Source: Flavobacteriaceae bacterium (lineage in GTDB: Bacteria; Bacteroidota; Bacteroidia; Flavobacteriales; Flavobacteriaceae). Taken from it: 44,799 nucleotides of DNA. This document shows positions 15,749 through 23,910 of this stretch, piece by piece. The DNA lies in contig JALWKK010000072.1 of the NCBI GenBank assembly GCA_027081505.1, positions 1-44,799 of the forward strand, given 5' to 3'. How positions within the stretch are numbered: the stretch's first letter is position 1; every line of letters begins with the position of its first letter. The position numbers and the translations under genes were made by a program. The notes below the pieces were generated by a model that made no database searches, was not told where the DNA came from, and worked only from the letters and a program-made list of their open reading frames with translations.

Positions 15749-16978
15749 ATGATAGAAAAGAAGATTAGAAGAAAATATTATCTTGATAAGCTATTTTCGT
15801 ATAAAGACAAGGATATAATAAAGGTTGTAACAGGTTTGCGTCGCTCGGGTAAATCAACTCTTTTGCAAATATTCAGAGATGATTTATTAAAAGAAAAAGT
15901 ATCCGATGTGCAAATACAATTTTATAATTTTGAATTGCCCGAAAATTTTCTAAATAAGTCTTGGGATAAACTCTATTTTGAAATAAAGGAAAAACTGCAA
16001 CCGGAGAAAATGAATTACATTTTTCTTGATGAAATTCAAAATATTACTCATTTTGAAAAATTGGTTGACGGACTTTACGCCACAGAAAATACTGATATTT
16101 ATATTACAGGGTCTAACGCTAACTTATTATCAAGTGAGTTGGCAACTTTATTAAGCGGAAGATATATTGAAATTTCAATATTACCTTTTTCATTTTCTGA
16201 ATATCTGCAAGGCAGAAATATAGACACAAACAATAAATACTTAAATTATGAAGCCCTGTTTTATGATTATGTAAATGAAACCTCATTGCCAAAAGGTGTT
16301 GATTTGAGAAAAGAAGGTTATGATAAAATCTACGAATATCTTGAAGCATTATACAAGACAATTATAGAGAAAGATATAACACAGAGACATAAAATTTATA
16401 ATAAAAGAGCATTTGGTAATCTTGTTAAATTTTTAGCAAACAATATTGGAAATAAAGTTTCACCAAGCAGTATTTCAAAAGCATTGAAAGCAGACAACCA
16501 AAATATTCATCATAACACAATTGAAAAATTCATAGAATATCTTGTTGAAAGTTTTGTGTTTTATAGAGTTAATCGCTTTGATATAAAAGGGAAAAAACAA
16601 CTTGCGACTTTGGAAAAATATTATATAGTAGATGTTGGTTTACTAAATGTATTAGTTGGTAGAGAAAGAACATCTGATAGAGGTCATATTCTTGAAAGTA
16701 TTGTATATCTTGAATTGTTAAGAAGAGGTTATAAAGTATGGACAGGTCGTTTACGAAATACAGAGGTGGATTTTACCGTAAAAAACCGGAATGGAGAAAT
16801 TGAATATTATCAAGTCTCTTGGGATGTATCAAATGAAGAAACTGAAAAAAGAGAATTTACCCCATTAGAAACAATAAAAGATAATTATCCTAAATTTTTA
16901 TTAACAAAGGATACTTTTACTCAAAACAGAAATGGAATAATCCACAAAAATGTATTTGAATGGCTGTTAGAAAAATAA
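15749..16978 (+). CDS. AAA ATPase with DUF4143 domain
   Basis: This 409-residue protein belongs to the AAA_14/DUF4143 group of P-loop proteins, found sporadically in bacteria and archaea and without a settled role. The Walker A motif is GLRRSGKST (29-37). The Walker B motif lies in YIFLDEIQNI (about 91-100), and TGSNANLLSSEL follows as the sensor-like segment. LSGRYIEISILPFSFSEYL marks the end of the ATPase domain. The C-terminal DUF4143 half has a restriction-endonuclease-like look (TEVDFTVKNRNGEIEYYQVSW) with conserved acidic and lysine/glutamine residues. I chose the ATG at 15749, which follows the promoter; an upstream GTG at 15656 would run through the palindrome. It is a single-gene unit in a patch of decayed DNA, so horizontal gain is plausible. 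Confidence 0.9.
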   Translation: MIEKKIRRKYYLDKLFSYKDKDIIKVVTGLRRSGKSTLLQIFRDDLLKEKVSDVQIQFYNFELPENFLNKSWDKLYFEIKEKLQPEKMNYIFLDEIQNITHFEKLVDGLYATENTDIYITGSNANLLSSELATLLSGRYIEISILPFSFSEYLQGRNIDTNNKYLNYEALFYDYVNETSLPKGVDLRKEGYDKIYEYLEALYKTIIEKDITQRHKIYNKRAFGNLVKFLANNIGNKVSPSSISKALKADNQNIHHNTIEKFIEYLVESFVFYRVNRFDIKGKKQLATLEKYYIVDVGLLNVLVGRERTSDRGHILESIVYLELLRRGYKVWTGRLRNTEVDFTVKNRNGEIEYYQVSWDVSNEETEKREFTPLETIKDNYPKFLLTKDTFTQNRNGIIHKNVFEWLLEK

Positions 16979-17282
16979 AATAGATGTAAAAAGAGCGACC
17001 ACCAATAATACATATAAAGCATTGGGTAATAAGTAATTAAATTAAAAGTTAAGTGCTATAAAACACCCAACGACTTATACACTCACCGTTTTATTACGTA
17101 CAAAATGAGGAACGATAACCAACGCATATGAAGGTTTACCTAATTTAAGATAGCGTTAAGTTTAAGAAATCGGCTTTAGGTTTGGAATAAATCGAAAACA
17201 GCTTAATCCAACCTTATTAAATACATTTTTTGTTAAAATTCGAGCTATTTCCGGTTTTGATGTGGGAAAATGATATTTTTTG
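16979..17282. other. Gene-free gap with a long-range inverted repeat
   Basis: No gene was recognised in this 300-bp stretch. CATTGGGT (17020-17027) and ACCCAACG (17065-17072) form an imperfect inverted repeat about 50 bp long overall. The rest is AT-rich sequence without clear structure, ending in the promoter of the NUMOD4-like gene. Confidence 0.4.
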
Positions 17283-17290
17283 TATATTTG
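17257..17290 (+). promoter_or_regulatory. Promoter of the NUMOD4/HNH-like gene
   Basis: TTG (17257-17259), 23 bases, then TATATTTG (17283-17290), an exact -7 consensus. The ATG at 17317 follows 26 bp later. Confidence 0.6.
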
Positions 17291-17316
17291 GGAATAAAAA
17301 TTAACTCCCTAAAAAA

Positions 17317-17850
17317 ATGAATACAAATATTAACGAGGTGTGGAAGCCATACCGAAGAGAGCATTGGAAAAAAGAGTTACATCTGGAAGTGTCTAATTTT
17401 GGAAACATTTACCAGGATATGAAAAATGTAAAAGGGAAACCAATAAAAGTGTATACATTAACGGGTTACGATGTTTTTACTATTCCTAAAAAGAACGGAA
17501 AAAACGATTTGCTTTACATACACCGAATGGTTGCCGAATTGTTTTTGGAAAACGATCCGGAAAGACCGTATGTAATTCATAAAGACTTTAATAAAAAGAA
17601 CAATCATGTTAGCAACTTAAAGTTTGTAAATAAAAAAGAGTTGTTTGCACATAATAAAAACAACCCGTTAAAGCAAAAGCCCTCTTATTCAAAATTAAGT
17701 GATGCGAAGGTAAAATTATTAAAAAGAAGAATTTTTGACCCCAACCGAAAAACTCGCCTGCGTCTTATAGCCAAACAATTTGGTATTTCCGAAATGCAGT
17801 TATACCGAATTAAACGAGGCGAAAATTGGGGACATATAACCGATTGGTAA
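17317..17850 (+). CDS. NUMOD4/HNH endonuclease-like protein with C-terminal HTH
   Basis: This 177-residue protein has the layout of homing-type HNH proteins. A NUMOD4-like N-terminus (VWKPYRREHWKKELHLEVSN, residues 8-27) is followed by FGNIYQD. An HNH-like block reads YIHRMVAELFL and then VIHKDFNKKNNHVSNLKFV (about 88-106). The C-terminal third contains a helix-turn-helix (LRLIAKQFGISEMQLYRIKRG). This suggests DNA binding and possible nicking, but I cannot confirm the catalytic histidine set. The next gene starts on the base after the stop codon, so the two form one unit. Similar pairs, I believe, recur in flavobacterial chromosomes, which argues for a host function rather than a mobile one. 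Confidence 0.75.
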   Translation: MNTNINEVWKPYRREHWKKELHLEVSNFGNIYQDMKNVKGKPIKVYTLTGYDVFTIPKKNGKNDLLYIHRMVAELFLENDPERPYVIHKDFNKKNNHVSNLKFVNKKELFAHNKNNPLKQKPSYSKLSDAKVKLLKRRIFDPNRKTRLRLIAKQFGISEMQLYRIKRGENWGHITDW

Positions 17851-18207
17851 ATGGAAAAAAAGTGTCCTGAATGCGGGAGAAAAATTATAGGCAGAGCCGA
17901 TAAAAAGTTTTGCAACGACGGTTGCAGAAATGCTTATAATAATTCGCTTAACAAGGACACTAAAAACCTCTTAAGAACCATTAATAACAGGTTACGAAAA
18001 AATTACCGAATATTAGAATCGCAAAACCCGACAGGAAAAACCAAAATAACTAAAGCCAAGTTGTTGCAGTTGGGTTTTGATTTTAGTTATTTTACCTCAA
18101 TTTATACTACCAAAGCCGGCGCAATGTATTATTATGTCTACGATCAAGGATATTTGCCGTTAGACAACGGATTTTACTTATTGGTAAAAAGAGAATCAAA
18201 CGGTTAG
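17851..18207 (+). CDS. Small zinc-ribbon protein
   Basis: This 118-residue protein starts with a C4 zinc ribbon: CPECGRKIIGRADKKFCNDGCR (the four ligands are C5, C8, C22 and C26), resembling DUF2116-type ribbons. The rest is basic and probably helical (LLRTINNRLRKNYRILESQN), with a C-terminal region rich in aromatic residues (YFTSIYTTKAGAMYYYVYD). The ATG directly abuts the TAA of the NUMOD4-like gene, implying coupled translation and a shared role, perhaps nucleic-acid binding. Function is unknown. The gene ends only 5 bp from the convergent S46 peptidase gene. Confidence 0.75.
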   Translation: MEKKCPECGRKIIGRADKKFCNDGCRNAYNNSLNKDTKNLLRTINNRLRKNYRILESQNPTGKTKITKAKLLQLGFDFSYFTSIYTTKAGAMYYYVYDQGYLPLDNGFYLLVKRESNG

Positions 18208-18212
18208 CTTTT

Positions 18213-20294
18213 TTATTCCGTAATTTTCATCTCGTCTATTAACCGGTCTGCTCCTGCATATTTATCAATAATAAACAGTACATAGCGGATGTCCACCATA
18301 ATGTTTCTGCAAATTTCCGGATCGTAATATATGTCGCTCATAGTGCCTTCCCAAACGCGGTCAAAATTAAGACCTATTAAATTTCCGTTTGCATCAATAG
18401 CGGGACTTCCGGAGTTTCCGCCTGTAGTATGATTTGTTCCTAAAAAGCAAACCGGCATTTTTCCATTCTCATCGGCATACTTTCCATAATTTTTTGAAGC
18501 ATATAGGTCTTGTAATTTTTGAGGAACATCAAATTCATAATCGCCGGGAATGTATTTTTCCATCACACCTTCAAGATATGTTACCGGATGATAAAGAACT
18601 CCGTCTTTAGGAGCATAGCCTTTTACCTGCCCGTAAGTAACTCTAAGTGTACTGTTAGCATCAGGGAAATATCGCTCATTTGGCATTATTTCCATTTGTG
18701 CCTTGATATACAATTTTTGAAGATTATTTATTTTGTCGTTTAATGTAAAAAACATCGGATTTATACTCCGGTATAGCTCTTCAAAATAGGGTTTTGCGTA
18801 TTGATATGCAGCATCGTTATTAATTTTTGAAATAATTTCTTGAGGTGTTCCGGTAAGTATTTGTGATGTATTTTTAAAAGAAGTAAATCCGGTTTTATCG
18901 TAAATGGAAGCATCTGCATTTTTTGTATAAAGTGGCATAATGGCATTAAAAACTCCTTTGTCCACTTGGGCATTGTAGTTTTTAAATATTTTTTTTGCGC
19001 GGGATAAAACTTTTTCTTTTTCTTTATTAAAAACAGCTTCTCCTCGATAGTAAGCTTCTTCAAGTTTTCGAAGATTATACATAAGTTGCATCAACTCGTT
19101 GTTTCTAACAAAGACTTCTAAAAAATTAGACCGTTTTACGGCAAAGGGTTCAATTTCTTTATACAATTTATCAAATTGAGTTAGCAGGTTGCCGTATTTT
19201 TCAAAAAGCCCTTTTTTATTTACTTTTTTAAGAAACATTTTTTCAAAATCTTTCTTTTTGGCGATAGCATTTGTTTTTTTCAAACCCAGATTTTCACCTA
19301 TCCATTTTTTCCAATAATTTGCTATTCTGGCTTGTTTTGATGCGTATTGAATACGTATTTTATCATCTTCTTTCATCGCTTTGTCAATAACTTGCAAGGC
19401 TGCTTCACGAATAGCAATATTACTTGGGTTAATTTTTTGAGTGATTTGCTCTACGGCTACTGCCGGAAGGTATTCGTTGGTTTTTCCCGGAAACCCGAAC
19501 ACCAACGTAAAATCGCCTTCTTTTATTCCTTTTATGGAAATTGGCAAAAAATGTTTCGGCTTAAAAGGCACGTTATCAAAACTGTATTTTGCAGGCTTAT
19601 TATCTTTTGAAGCATAAATACGAAAAATCGAAAAATCGCCGGTATGTCTTGGCCAAACCCAATTGTCTGTATCGCTACCAAACTTACCTATACTTGCCGG
19701 CGGCGCTCCTACCAATCTAATATCTTCATATCGTTCGTAAACAAATAAAAAATACCGGTTTCCTTTATAGAATGCTTTTATCTTGGTTTTTTGCCAAACT
19801 TCTTTTTTAGTTGCTTTTTCTACAGCATTGCTGTTTGAATTTATTTTAGATTGTTTTATTCTTTCGGGCATTGCATCACTAACTCCAAGCAAAACTTGTT
19901 CGGTTACATCTTCTATCCGAACGATAAAATCTACATACAACCCTTCGTTTGGAAGTTCATCTGCATAACTTTTTGCCCAAAAACCATTTTTAATATAATC
20001 GTTTTCGAGAGTTGAATGCGATTGTATCTGACTAAAACCGCAATGATGATTGGTAAGCAACAATCCCTTAGGCGAAATTACCTCTGCGGTACATCCTCCG
20101 TTAAAATGAACAATGGCATCTTTTAAAGAAGAAGTATTAACATCATAAATATCTTTGGCAGTAAGGTTACTACCCAGTTGCTTCATTTCTTGTTCGTTCA
20201 TTCCCTTAAGAAGGGACGGAATCCACATTCCACCTTGTTGTGCAACTGCAGTGAGACCAAAAAATAATACAAATAAAAAAGTAACGCTTTTCAT
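18213..20294 (-). CDS. S46 dipeptidyl-peptidase, DPP11-like
   Basis: This periplasmic serine exopeptidase removes dipeptides from peptides taken into the periplasm and feeds amino-acid metabolism. From the ATG at 20294 it has 693 residues with a signal peptide (MKSVTFLFVLFFGLTAVAQQ). Catalytic segments are LLTNHHCGFS (H83-H84) and GGNSGSPAID (S628). The residue 18 positions after the serine is R646 (LNFDRVWEG). In characterised family members an arginine here means DPP11 specificity for Asp/Glu at P1, whereas glycine means DPP7. DIRYVLFIIDKYAGADRL near the end is a family signature. A start 11 codons upstream would overlap the divergent nitrilase gene and spoil the signal peptide. Confidence 0.93.
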   Translation of the reverse strand: MKSVTFLFVLFFGLTAVAQQGGMWIPSLLKGMNEQEMKQLGSNLTAKDIYDVNTSSLKDAIVHFNGGCTAEVISPKGLLLTNHHCGFSQIQSHSTLENDYIKNGFWAKSYADELPNEGLYVDFIVRIEDVTEQVLLGVSDAMPERIKQSKINSNSNAVEKATKKEVWQKTKIKAFYKGNRYFLFVYERYEDIRLVGAPPASIGKFGSDTDNWVWPRHTGDFSIFRIYASKDNKPAKYSFDNVPFKPKHFLPISIKGIKEGDFTLVFGFPGKTNEYLPAVAVEQITQKINPSNIAIREAALQVIDKAMKEDDKIRIQYASKQARIANYWKKWIGENLGLKKTNAIAKKKDFEKMFLKKVNKKGLFEKYGNLLTQFDKLYKEIEPFAVKRSNFLEVFVRNNELMQLMYNLRKLEEAYYRGEAVFNKEKEKVLSRAKKIFKNYNAQVDKGVFNAIMPLYTKNADASIYDKTGFTSFKNTSQILTGTPQEIISKINNDAAYQYAKPYFEELYRSINPMFFTLNDKINNLQKLYIKAQMEIMPNERYFPDANSTLRVTYGQVKGYAPKDGVLYHPVTYLEGVMEKYIPGDYEFDVPQKLQDLYASKNYGKYADENGKMPVCFLGTNHTTGGNSGSPAIDANGNLIGLNFDRVWEGTMSDIYYDPEICRNIMVDIRYVLFIIDKYAGADRLIDEMKITE

Positions 20295-20321
20295 GTGAGA
20301 TAATTTCAATAATTTTACGGT

Positions 20322-21107
20322 ATGCAAGATACGTTAACCTTAGCTTTGGTACAAGCAGATTTACTTTGGGAAAATCCCGAAGCAAACCGAGACGCTTTAT
20401 CAAAAAAAATTGTTGCTCTCTTTTCTGAAAATCAAAAAACAGATATGATTGTTTTACCCGAAATGTTCACTACAGGTTTTTCGATGAAAGCCAAAAGCCT
20501 AGCTGAAGACGAAGACGGAAAAACCTTAAATTGGATGCAAGAAATAGCCAAAAAGTATCAAACGTCCATCACCGGAAGCTTTATTGTAAAAGACGGTGAA
20601 GATTATTTTAACAGGCTGTTTTTTGTTTTTCCCGACCAAAGTTTTAAAACCTACGACAAACGCCATGCATTTACACTCGCAGGAGAAGATAAAGTGTATA
20701 AAAAAGGTACAAAACGACTGTTTGTACACTGTAAAGGTTGGAAGATTTGCCCGTTAATTTGTTACGATTTGCGATTTCCGGTTTGGGCTAGAAACACCAA
20801 CGATTATGATGTTTTGCTATTTGTTGCCAATTGGCCCGAAAGAAGAATCAGTGCCTGGGATGCACTTTTAAGAGCCAGAGCTATTGAAAATATGTGTTAC
20901 GCCGTAGGCGTAAATCGGGTTGGTAAAGATGAAAATGGTATTGTTTATACCGGACATTCGTCGGTTTATGATGTCTTGGGCGAACGATTATTTTTTTCTG
21001 AAAAAGAAGAAACAACAGTTGTTACACTTGAAAAAAATCACATTACAAAACTTCGAAAAAAGTTAGGCTTCTTAAACGATCGAGACAGCTTTGTGATTGA
21101 AGATTGA
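20322..21107 (+). CDS. Nitrilase-superfamily omega-amidase (YafV/Nit2-like)
   Basis: This 261-residue cytoplasmic carbon-nitrogen hydrolase has the full Glu-Lys-Cys triad: E47 (VLPEMFTTGF), K113 (YDKRHAF) and C147 (PLICYDLRFPVWARN). Size and motifs fit the omega-amidase group, which hydrolyses alpha-ketoglutaramate or alpha-ketosuccinamate left by glutamine or asparagine transaminases. The substrate is inferred from family similarity only. It starts 27 bp from the divergent S46 peptidase gene, so regulatory elements for the two may overlap. Confidence 0.88.
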   Translation: MQDTLTLALVQADLLWENPEANRDALSKKIVALFSENQKTDMIVLPEMFTTGFSMKAKSLAEDEDGKTLNWMQEIAKKYQTSITGSFIVKDGEDYFNRLFFVFPDQSFKTYDKRHAFTLAGEDKVYKKGTKRLFVHCKGWKICPLICYDLRFPVWARNTNDYDVLLFVANWPERRISAWDALLRARAIENMCYAVGVNRVGKDENGIVYTGHSSVYDVLGERLFFSEKEETTVVTLEKNHITKLRKKLGFLNDRDSFVIED

Positions 21108-21354
21108 GGATTTATAAATGGTGATTGGTAATTGGTATTCGAGCCTGTCTGCCATATGCAGATAAATATACCAACAGGTAGGTTTTCAACTTGTTGAAAG
21201 TATCGAGAATACCACAATTGAAGATTTATTAGATTGGTGATTGATGATTGATGAATTATGATTTTTCAACTCACACCAGACACCTCACCTACTGCCCACT
21301 GAAGACTGCCAACTGAAAACTGCCCACTGCCTACTGAAAACTGCCTACAAAAAA
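21108..21354. repeat. Mosaic intergenic repeat region
   Basis: This gap contains short ATTGGTGATTG-like direct repeats, a folded unit bounded by GGTATTC (21134-21140) and GAATACC (21207-21213) with an inner TTTCAAC/GTTGAAA palindrome, and a run of degenerate ACTGCCnACTGAAA units from about 21290 to 21350. It has no coding potential. Such mosaics are frequent in flavobacterial intergenic DNA. Confidence 0.6.
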
Positions 21355-21969
21355 CTAAAACAGCCCATGTAACTCGGCGTCAATACGGTTAATAATCTCG
21401 CCAAGATGTTCGGGATTTTCTACAAAATCGAGTTTATCTACATCTACAATTAACAAATTTCCTTTGTCGTAGTCGTGAATCCACGCTTCGTAGCGTTCGT
21501 TTAAACGGCTTAGGTAATCGATGCTTATGGAGTTTTCGTATTCACGTCCTCGTTTATGAATTTGTTTTACCAAATTTTCAATCGAGCTTCTTAAGTAAAT
21601 AAGTAAATCGGGTGGTTGGGTTACGCTTTCCATTAAATCAAAAAGCGATCGGTAGTTTTTATAATCACGATTGGTCATTAAGCCCATTGCGTGAAGGTTG
21701 GGAGCAAAAATAAAAGCGTCTTCATATATGGTCCTGTCCTGAATAACGGTTTTTTTTTGTTCTCTAATATCGAGTATTTGTCTAAACCTACTGTTTAAAA
21801 AATAAACCTGAAGATTAAACGACCAACGTTCCATTTGGTTATAAAAATCATCGAGATACGGATTGTCTTCGACATCTTCATACTGTGCAATCCACTTATA
21901 ATGCTTGGCTAACATTCTGGTTAGTGTGGTTTTTCCCGCTCCTATGTTTCCGGCTATGGCTATGTGCAT
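21355..21969 (-). CDS. Deoxynucleoside kinase
   Basis: This 204-residue P-loop kinase phosphorylates deoxynucleosides in the dNTP salvage pathway. The P-loop is GNIGAGKTTL (residues 7-16). The ERWSFNLQVYFLNSRF block and QDRTIYEDAFIF contain the family's substrate-binding aromatic residues and the DR-type motif. The lid/arginine segment is IHKRGREYENSI. Substrate preference (deoxyadenosine/deoxyguanosine versus others) cannot be told from the sequence. It lies 8 bp after the secreted-protein gene on the same strand, so the two are probably co-transcribed. Confidence 0.92.
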   Translation of the reverse strand: MHIAIAGNIGAGKTTLTRMLAKHYKWIAQYEDVEDNPYLDDFYNQMERWSFNLQVYFLNSRFRQILDIREQKKTVIQDRTIYEDAFIFAPNLHAMGLMTNRDYKNYRSLFDLMESVTQPPDLLIYLRSSIENLVKQIHKRGREYENSISIDYLSRLNERYEAWIHDYDKGNLLIVDVDKLDFVENPEHLGEIINRIDAELHGLF

Positions 21970-21977
21970 AAGGTGAT

Positions 21978-22748
21978 TTAGTTTGGATATTTTATTGAAA
22001 ATGTATGTGTTTTTTTTCCGTCATAAATATACAGGAATTCTTCAAAAAGTTGCAAGTCTTTTATGGTAATTTCGGGTATCGGTATTTTTATGGGTTGAAT
22101 GTCTTCTTGAGTTATATAGAATAGTTTGTTGTTCTTTACGCCTATAAGGTTTTGTTTGTAAAGTACTATTTTAGAAAATCCGGAAACGGGAAAGCTAAAT
22201 AAAATACTTCCGTACGTGTTTACAACAATTAATTTATCGGTAAAAAGCAAATAACAATAATTAAAATCGCTGGTTTGATAAATTAAGTTTTCGTCAAAAT
22301 AAGGTGAGATAAAAACAAATTGTTTGCTACGGTAATTGTATAAAAATAATTGTTGGGCAATTTCATTATATACCCAAATCATATTATTTCCGGTGTTTGT
22401 AACGCTTCGTGCAAAAACACTATCCGGAAGATTATTAAGGTTTATGCGTTCTATCTCGTTCAAGGTATTATCTACAAAAACAACGGTATTGGTTTCTTGG
22501 TAAAACAAAAGGATTTTTAACGGATTTATAATGTCTGCTCGAGTGAGTTTTCCCAGTGAATAATCGTTAAAGGTAAACTCTTTGTTGCCTTCTAGTTTAT
22601 AAAAAACATTGTCTTTGATAAAATAGGTGTTACGATATGCATCTTTGCCAACAAAAACATCGGCTTGAAGTGCCGTAGAATCTACAAATGTGAGTTGCTG
22701 ACCCCAACACAAAACAGAAAATAACAGTATAAACAAGTGTTTTATCAT
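21978..22748 (-). CDS. Secreted protein of unknown function, possible beta-propeller
   Basis: This 256-residue protein opens with a signal peptide (MIKHLFILLFSVLCWGQQ). The mature part is a succession of short beta strands at roughly regular spacing, each with aromatic or hydrophobic repeats such as NTVVFVDN, QQLFLYNYRSKQF, DKLIVVNTYGSILF and KLFYITQEDIQ. That pattern resembles a propeller-like or WD-type fold. I know no function. It is upstream of and apparently co-transcribed with the deoxynucleoside kinase, an arrangement I believe recurs in flavobacteria without an explained link. Confidence 0.75.
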   Translation of the reverse strand: MIKHLFILLFSVLCWGQQLTFVDSTALQADVFVGKDAYRNTYFIKDNVFYKLEGNKEFTFNDYSLGKLTRADIINPLKILLFYQETNTVVFVDNTLNEIERINLNNLPDSVFARSVTNTGNNMIWVYNEIAQQLFLYNYRSKQFVFISPYFDENLIYQTSDFNYCYLLFTDKLIVVNTYGSILFSFPVSGFSKIVLYKQNLIGVKNNKLFYITQEDIQPIKIPIPEITIKDLQLFEEFLYIYDGKKTHTFSIKYPN

Positions 22749-22899
22749 AAAGAGGCAAGGTAGTAAATTATTTTATAACATTACAAATTCTTTAAAGTTG
22801 TAAAAGAAAGCTATAAGTTAATAAGTGCAGCGCTTCATTAAAAAATGAAGGGATAATTACATAAAACAATAAATTGTATATCTTAATCGTTTTAAACAT

Positions 22900-23349
22900 A
22901 TGCTACTAAAACTAACATTCTTTTGTCTATTGTCTTTAAGTGTTTTTTCACAAAAAAAGAAACCTATTTTTGATTATAACATCATTATTAATAAAAATAA
23001 ATCAATTGAAGAAGACAAAGCCTACACATTAATTGTAATTTCCTCACCATTTTGCGGTTTTTGCAGAGTAGCATTAAAAAAACTCCACACACTAAAAGAC
23101 AATAAAAATCTAAACATAATTATTTATTCTTTTAGTGGAGAAGCAAATAATAATAAGTTTTACCAAGATACGCCATACTTTGATACCTTTGTGTTTATAG
23201 ACGCTGAGAAAGACCCAAATCAATATTTCGACAAATTGTTTCTCCCGAGATTCTATTTATACAACAAAACCGATTTGGTATGGAAAAAGAAAGGATACTA
23301 TAAAGATATCGCCTCAAAAATAGAAAGAAGAATTAAAAGAGGAATCTAA
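22900..23349 (+). CDS. Exported thioredoxin-fold protein (CGFC)
   Basis: This 149-residue protein has a signal peptide (MLLKLTFFCLLSLSVFSQ) and a thioredoxin-like domain with the active-site pair C52-C55 in SSPFCGFCRVALKKL. The remainder (LNIIIYSFSGEANNN, DTFVFIDAEKDP, LFLPRFYLYNKTDLVW) fits a peroxiredoxin or TlpA-like thioredoxin fold, with the cis-proline region at LPRFYLY. Periplasmic thiol-disulfide exchange is a fair inference; the partner is unknown. It appears to be a single-gene unit. Confidence 0.82.
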   Translation: MLLKLTFFCLLSLSVFSQKKKPIFDYNIIINKNKSIEEDKAYTLIVISSPFCGFCRVALKKLHTLKDNKNLNIIIYSFSGEANNNKFYQDTPYFDTFVFIDAEKDPNQYFDKLFLPRFYLYNKTDLVWKKKGYYKDIASKIERRIKRGI

Positions 23350-23445
23350 ATATCTGTATTTCCAATAATTTTTTGTAACTTGCTATCGTTCAGCATAATA
23401 CTTTTAGTTGTAATCCTTGTTACAGGCTACAACAAATGTATGCTA

Positions 23446-23453
23446 TACTTTTG
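23446..23453 (+). promoter_or_regulatory. -7 promoter box upstream of small ORF and DUF2892 gene
   Basis: TACTTTTG matches TAnnTTTG exactly. The nearest TTG upstream (23417-23419) is 26 bases away, longer than usual. Transcription would start near 23459, at the GTG of the 32-codon frame. Confidence 0.4.
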
Positions 23454-23457
23454 AGAT

Positions 23458-23556
23458 GTGAAAGTAAACAAATTTTTGAAAATAGCTATGGTATGTTTAC
23501 TATGCATTGGTATTATTACTATAACTGTACTAGTGATTAAAAAATTACTAACTTAA
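23458..23556 (+). CDS. Possible 32-residue membrane peptide
   Basis: A GTG-started frame encodes a short peptide with basic ends and one hydrophobic helix (IAMVCLLCIGIITITVLVI). It is 11 bp before the DUF2892 gene and could be co-translated or could simply be that gene's 5' untranslated region. The membrane-protein pattern is good, but the start is weak and nearly coincides with the predicted transcription start. Confidence 0.35.
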   Translation: MKVNKFLKIAMVCLLCIGIITITVLVIKKLLT

Positions 23557-23567
23557 AATTATATATT

Positions 23568-23774
23568 ATGAAAAAAAACATGGGCGGTGCAGACCGCATT
23601 ATTCGATTAATTATAGCTGCTGTTATTGGCTATCTATATTACAATGGCACTATTGCCGGAACTTTAGGGTATGTATTACTGGCAGTTGCCGCAATATTTA
23701 CCTTAACAGCACTTATTAGTTCTTGTCCTTTATACTCCATTATTGGAATAAACACCTGCAAAGTAAAAAGTTAA
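23568..23774 (+). CDS. DUF2892 family small membrane protein
   Basis: This 68-residue protein has the DUF2892 pattern: a short N-terminus MKKNMGGADRIIRLIIAAV, two membrane helices (about 12-30 and 33-52) and a short conserved tail, SSCPLYSIIGINTCK. The two cysteines in the tail are usual for the family, whose role is unclear; relatives are often fused to or neighbours of rhodanese-like proteins. An inverted repeat that may terminate transcription follows 28 bp later. Confidence 0.88.
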   Translation: MKKNMGGADRIIRLIIAAVIGYLYYNGTIAGTLGYVLLAVAAIFTLTALISSCPLYSIIGINTCKVKS

Positions 23775-23802
23775 TACTTATTTCAATTTAGTTATTATTC
23801 CC

Positions 23803-23832
23803 AAGAAAATCGTCCTAGTTGGCGATTTTCTT
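23803..23832 (+). terminator. Inverted repeat, probable terminator after DUF2892 gene
   Basis: AAGAAAATCG (23803-23812) pairs perfectly with CGATTTTCTT (23823-23832) around a 10-base loop. The T-rich arm itself, plus the TTAGTT that follows, can serve as the U-tract. Confidence 0.5.
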
Positions 23833-23861
23833 AGTTATATACATTCCTTACTAATTTCTTC

Positions 23862-23892
23862 TTGCAACAACGCATCCTATTAGGTACATTTG
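23862..23892 (+). promoter_or_regulatory. Promoter of the flippase operon
   Basis: TTG (23862-23864), exactly 20 bases, then TACATTTG (23885-23892), a textbook Bacteroidota promoter. The box covers a TTG codon at 23890, which rules out that codon as the translation start. Confidence 0.7.
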
Positions 23893-23910
23893 CTCGAAAC
23901 AATCGCATCC

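Noticed and set aside
17020-17072. Integron attC-like site in the gap after the ATPase gene
   Set aside because: The arms ATTGGGT and ACCCAAC resemble attC cores, but their order is reversed from a true attC site and no integrase or cassette pattern is present.
20295-20327. Upstream start for the S46 peptidase at 20327
   Set aside because: It would overlap the divergent nitrilase gene and place charged residues before a clean signal peptide that begins at 20294.
23890-23910. TTG start at 23890 for the flippase
   Set aside because: The codon lies inside an exact TACATTTG promoter box whose spacing to TTG is ideal; transcription should begin after it.
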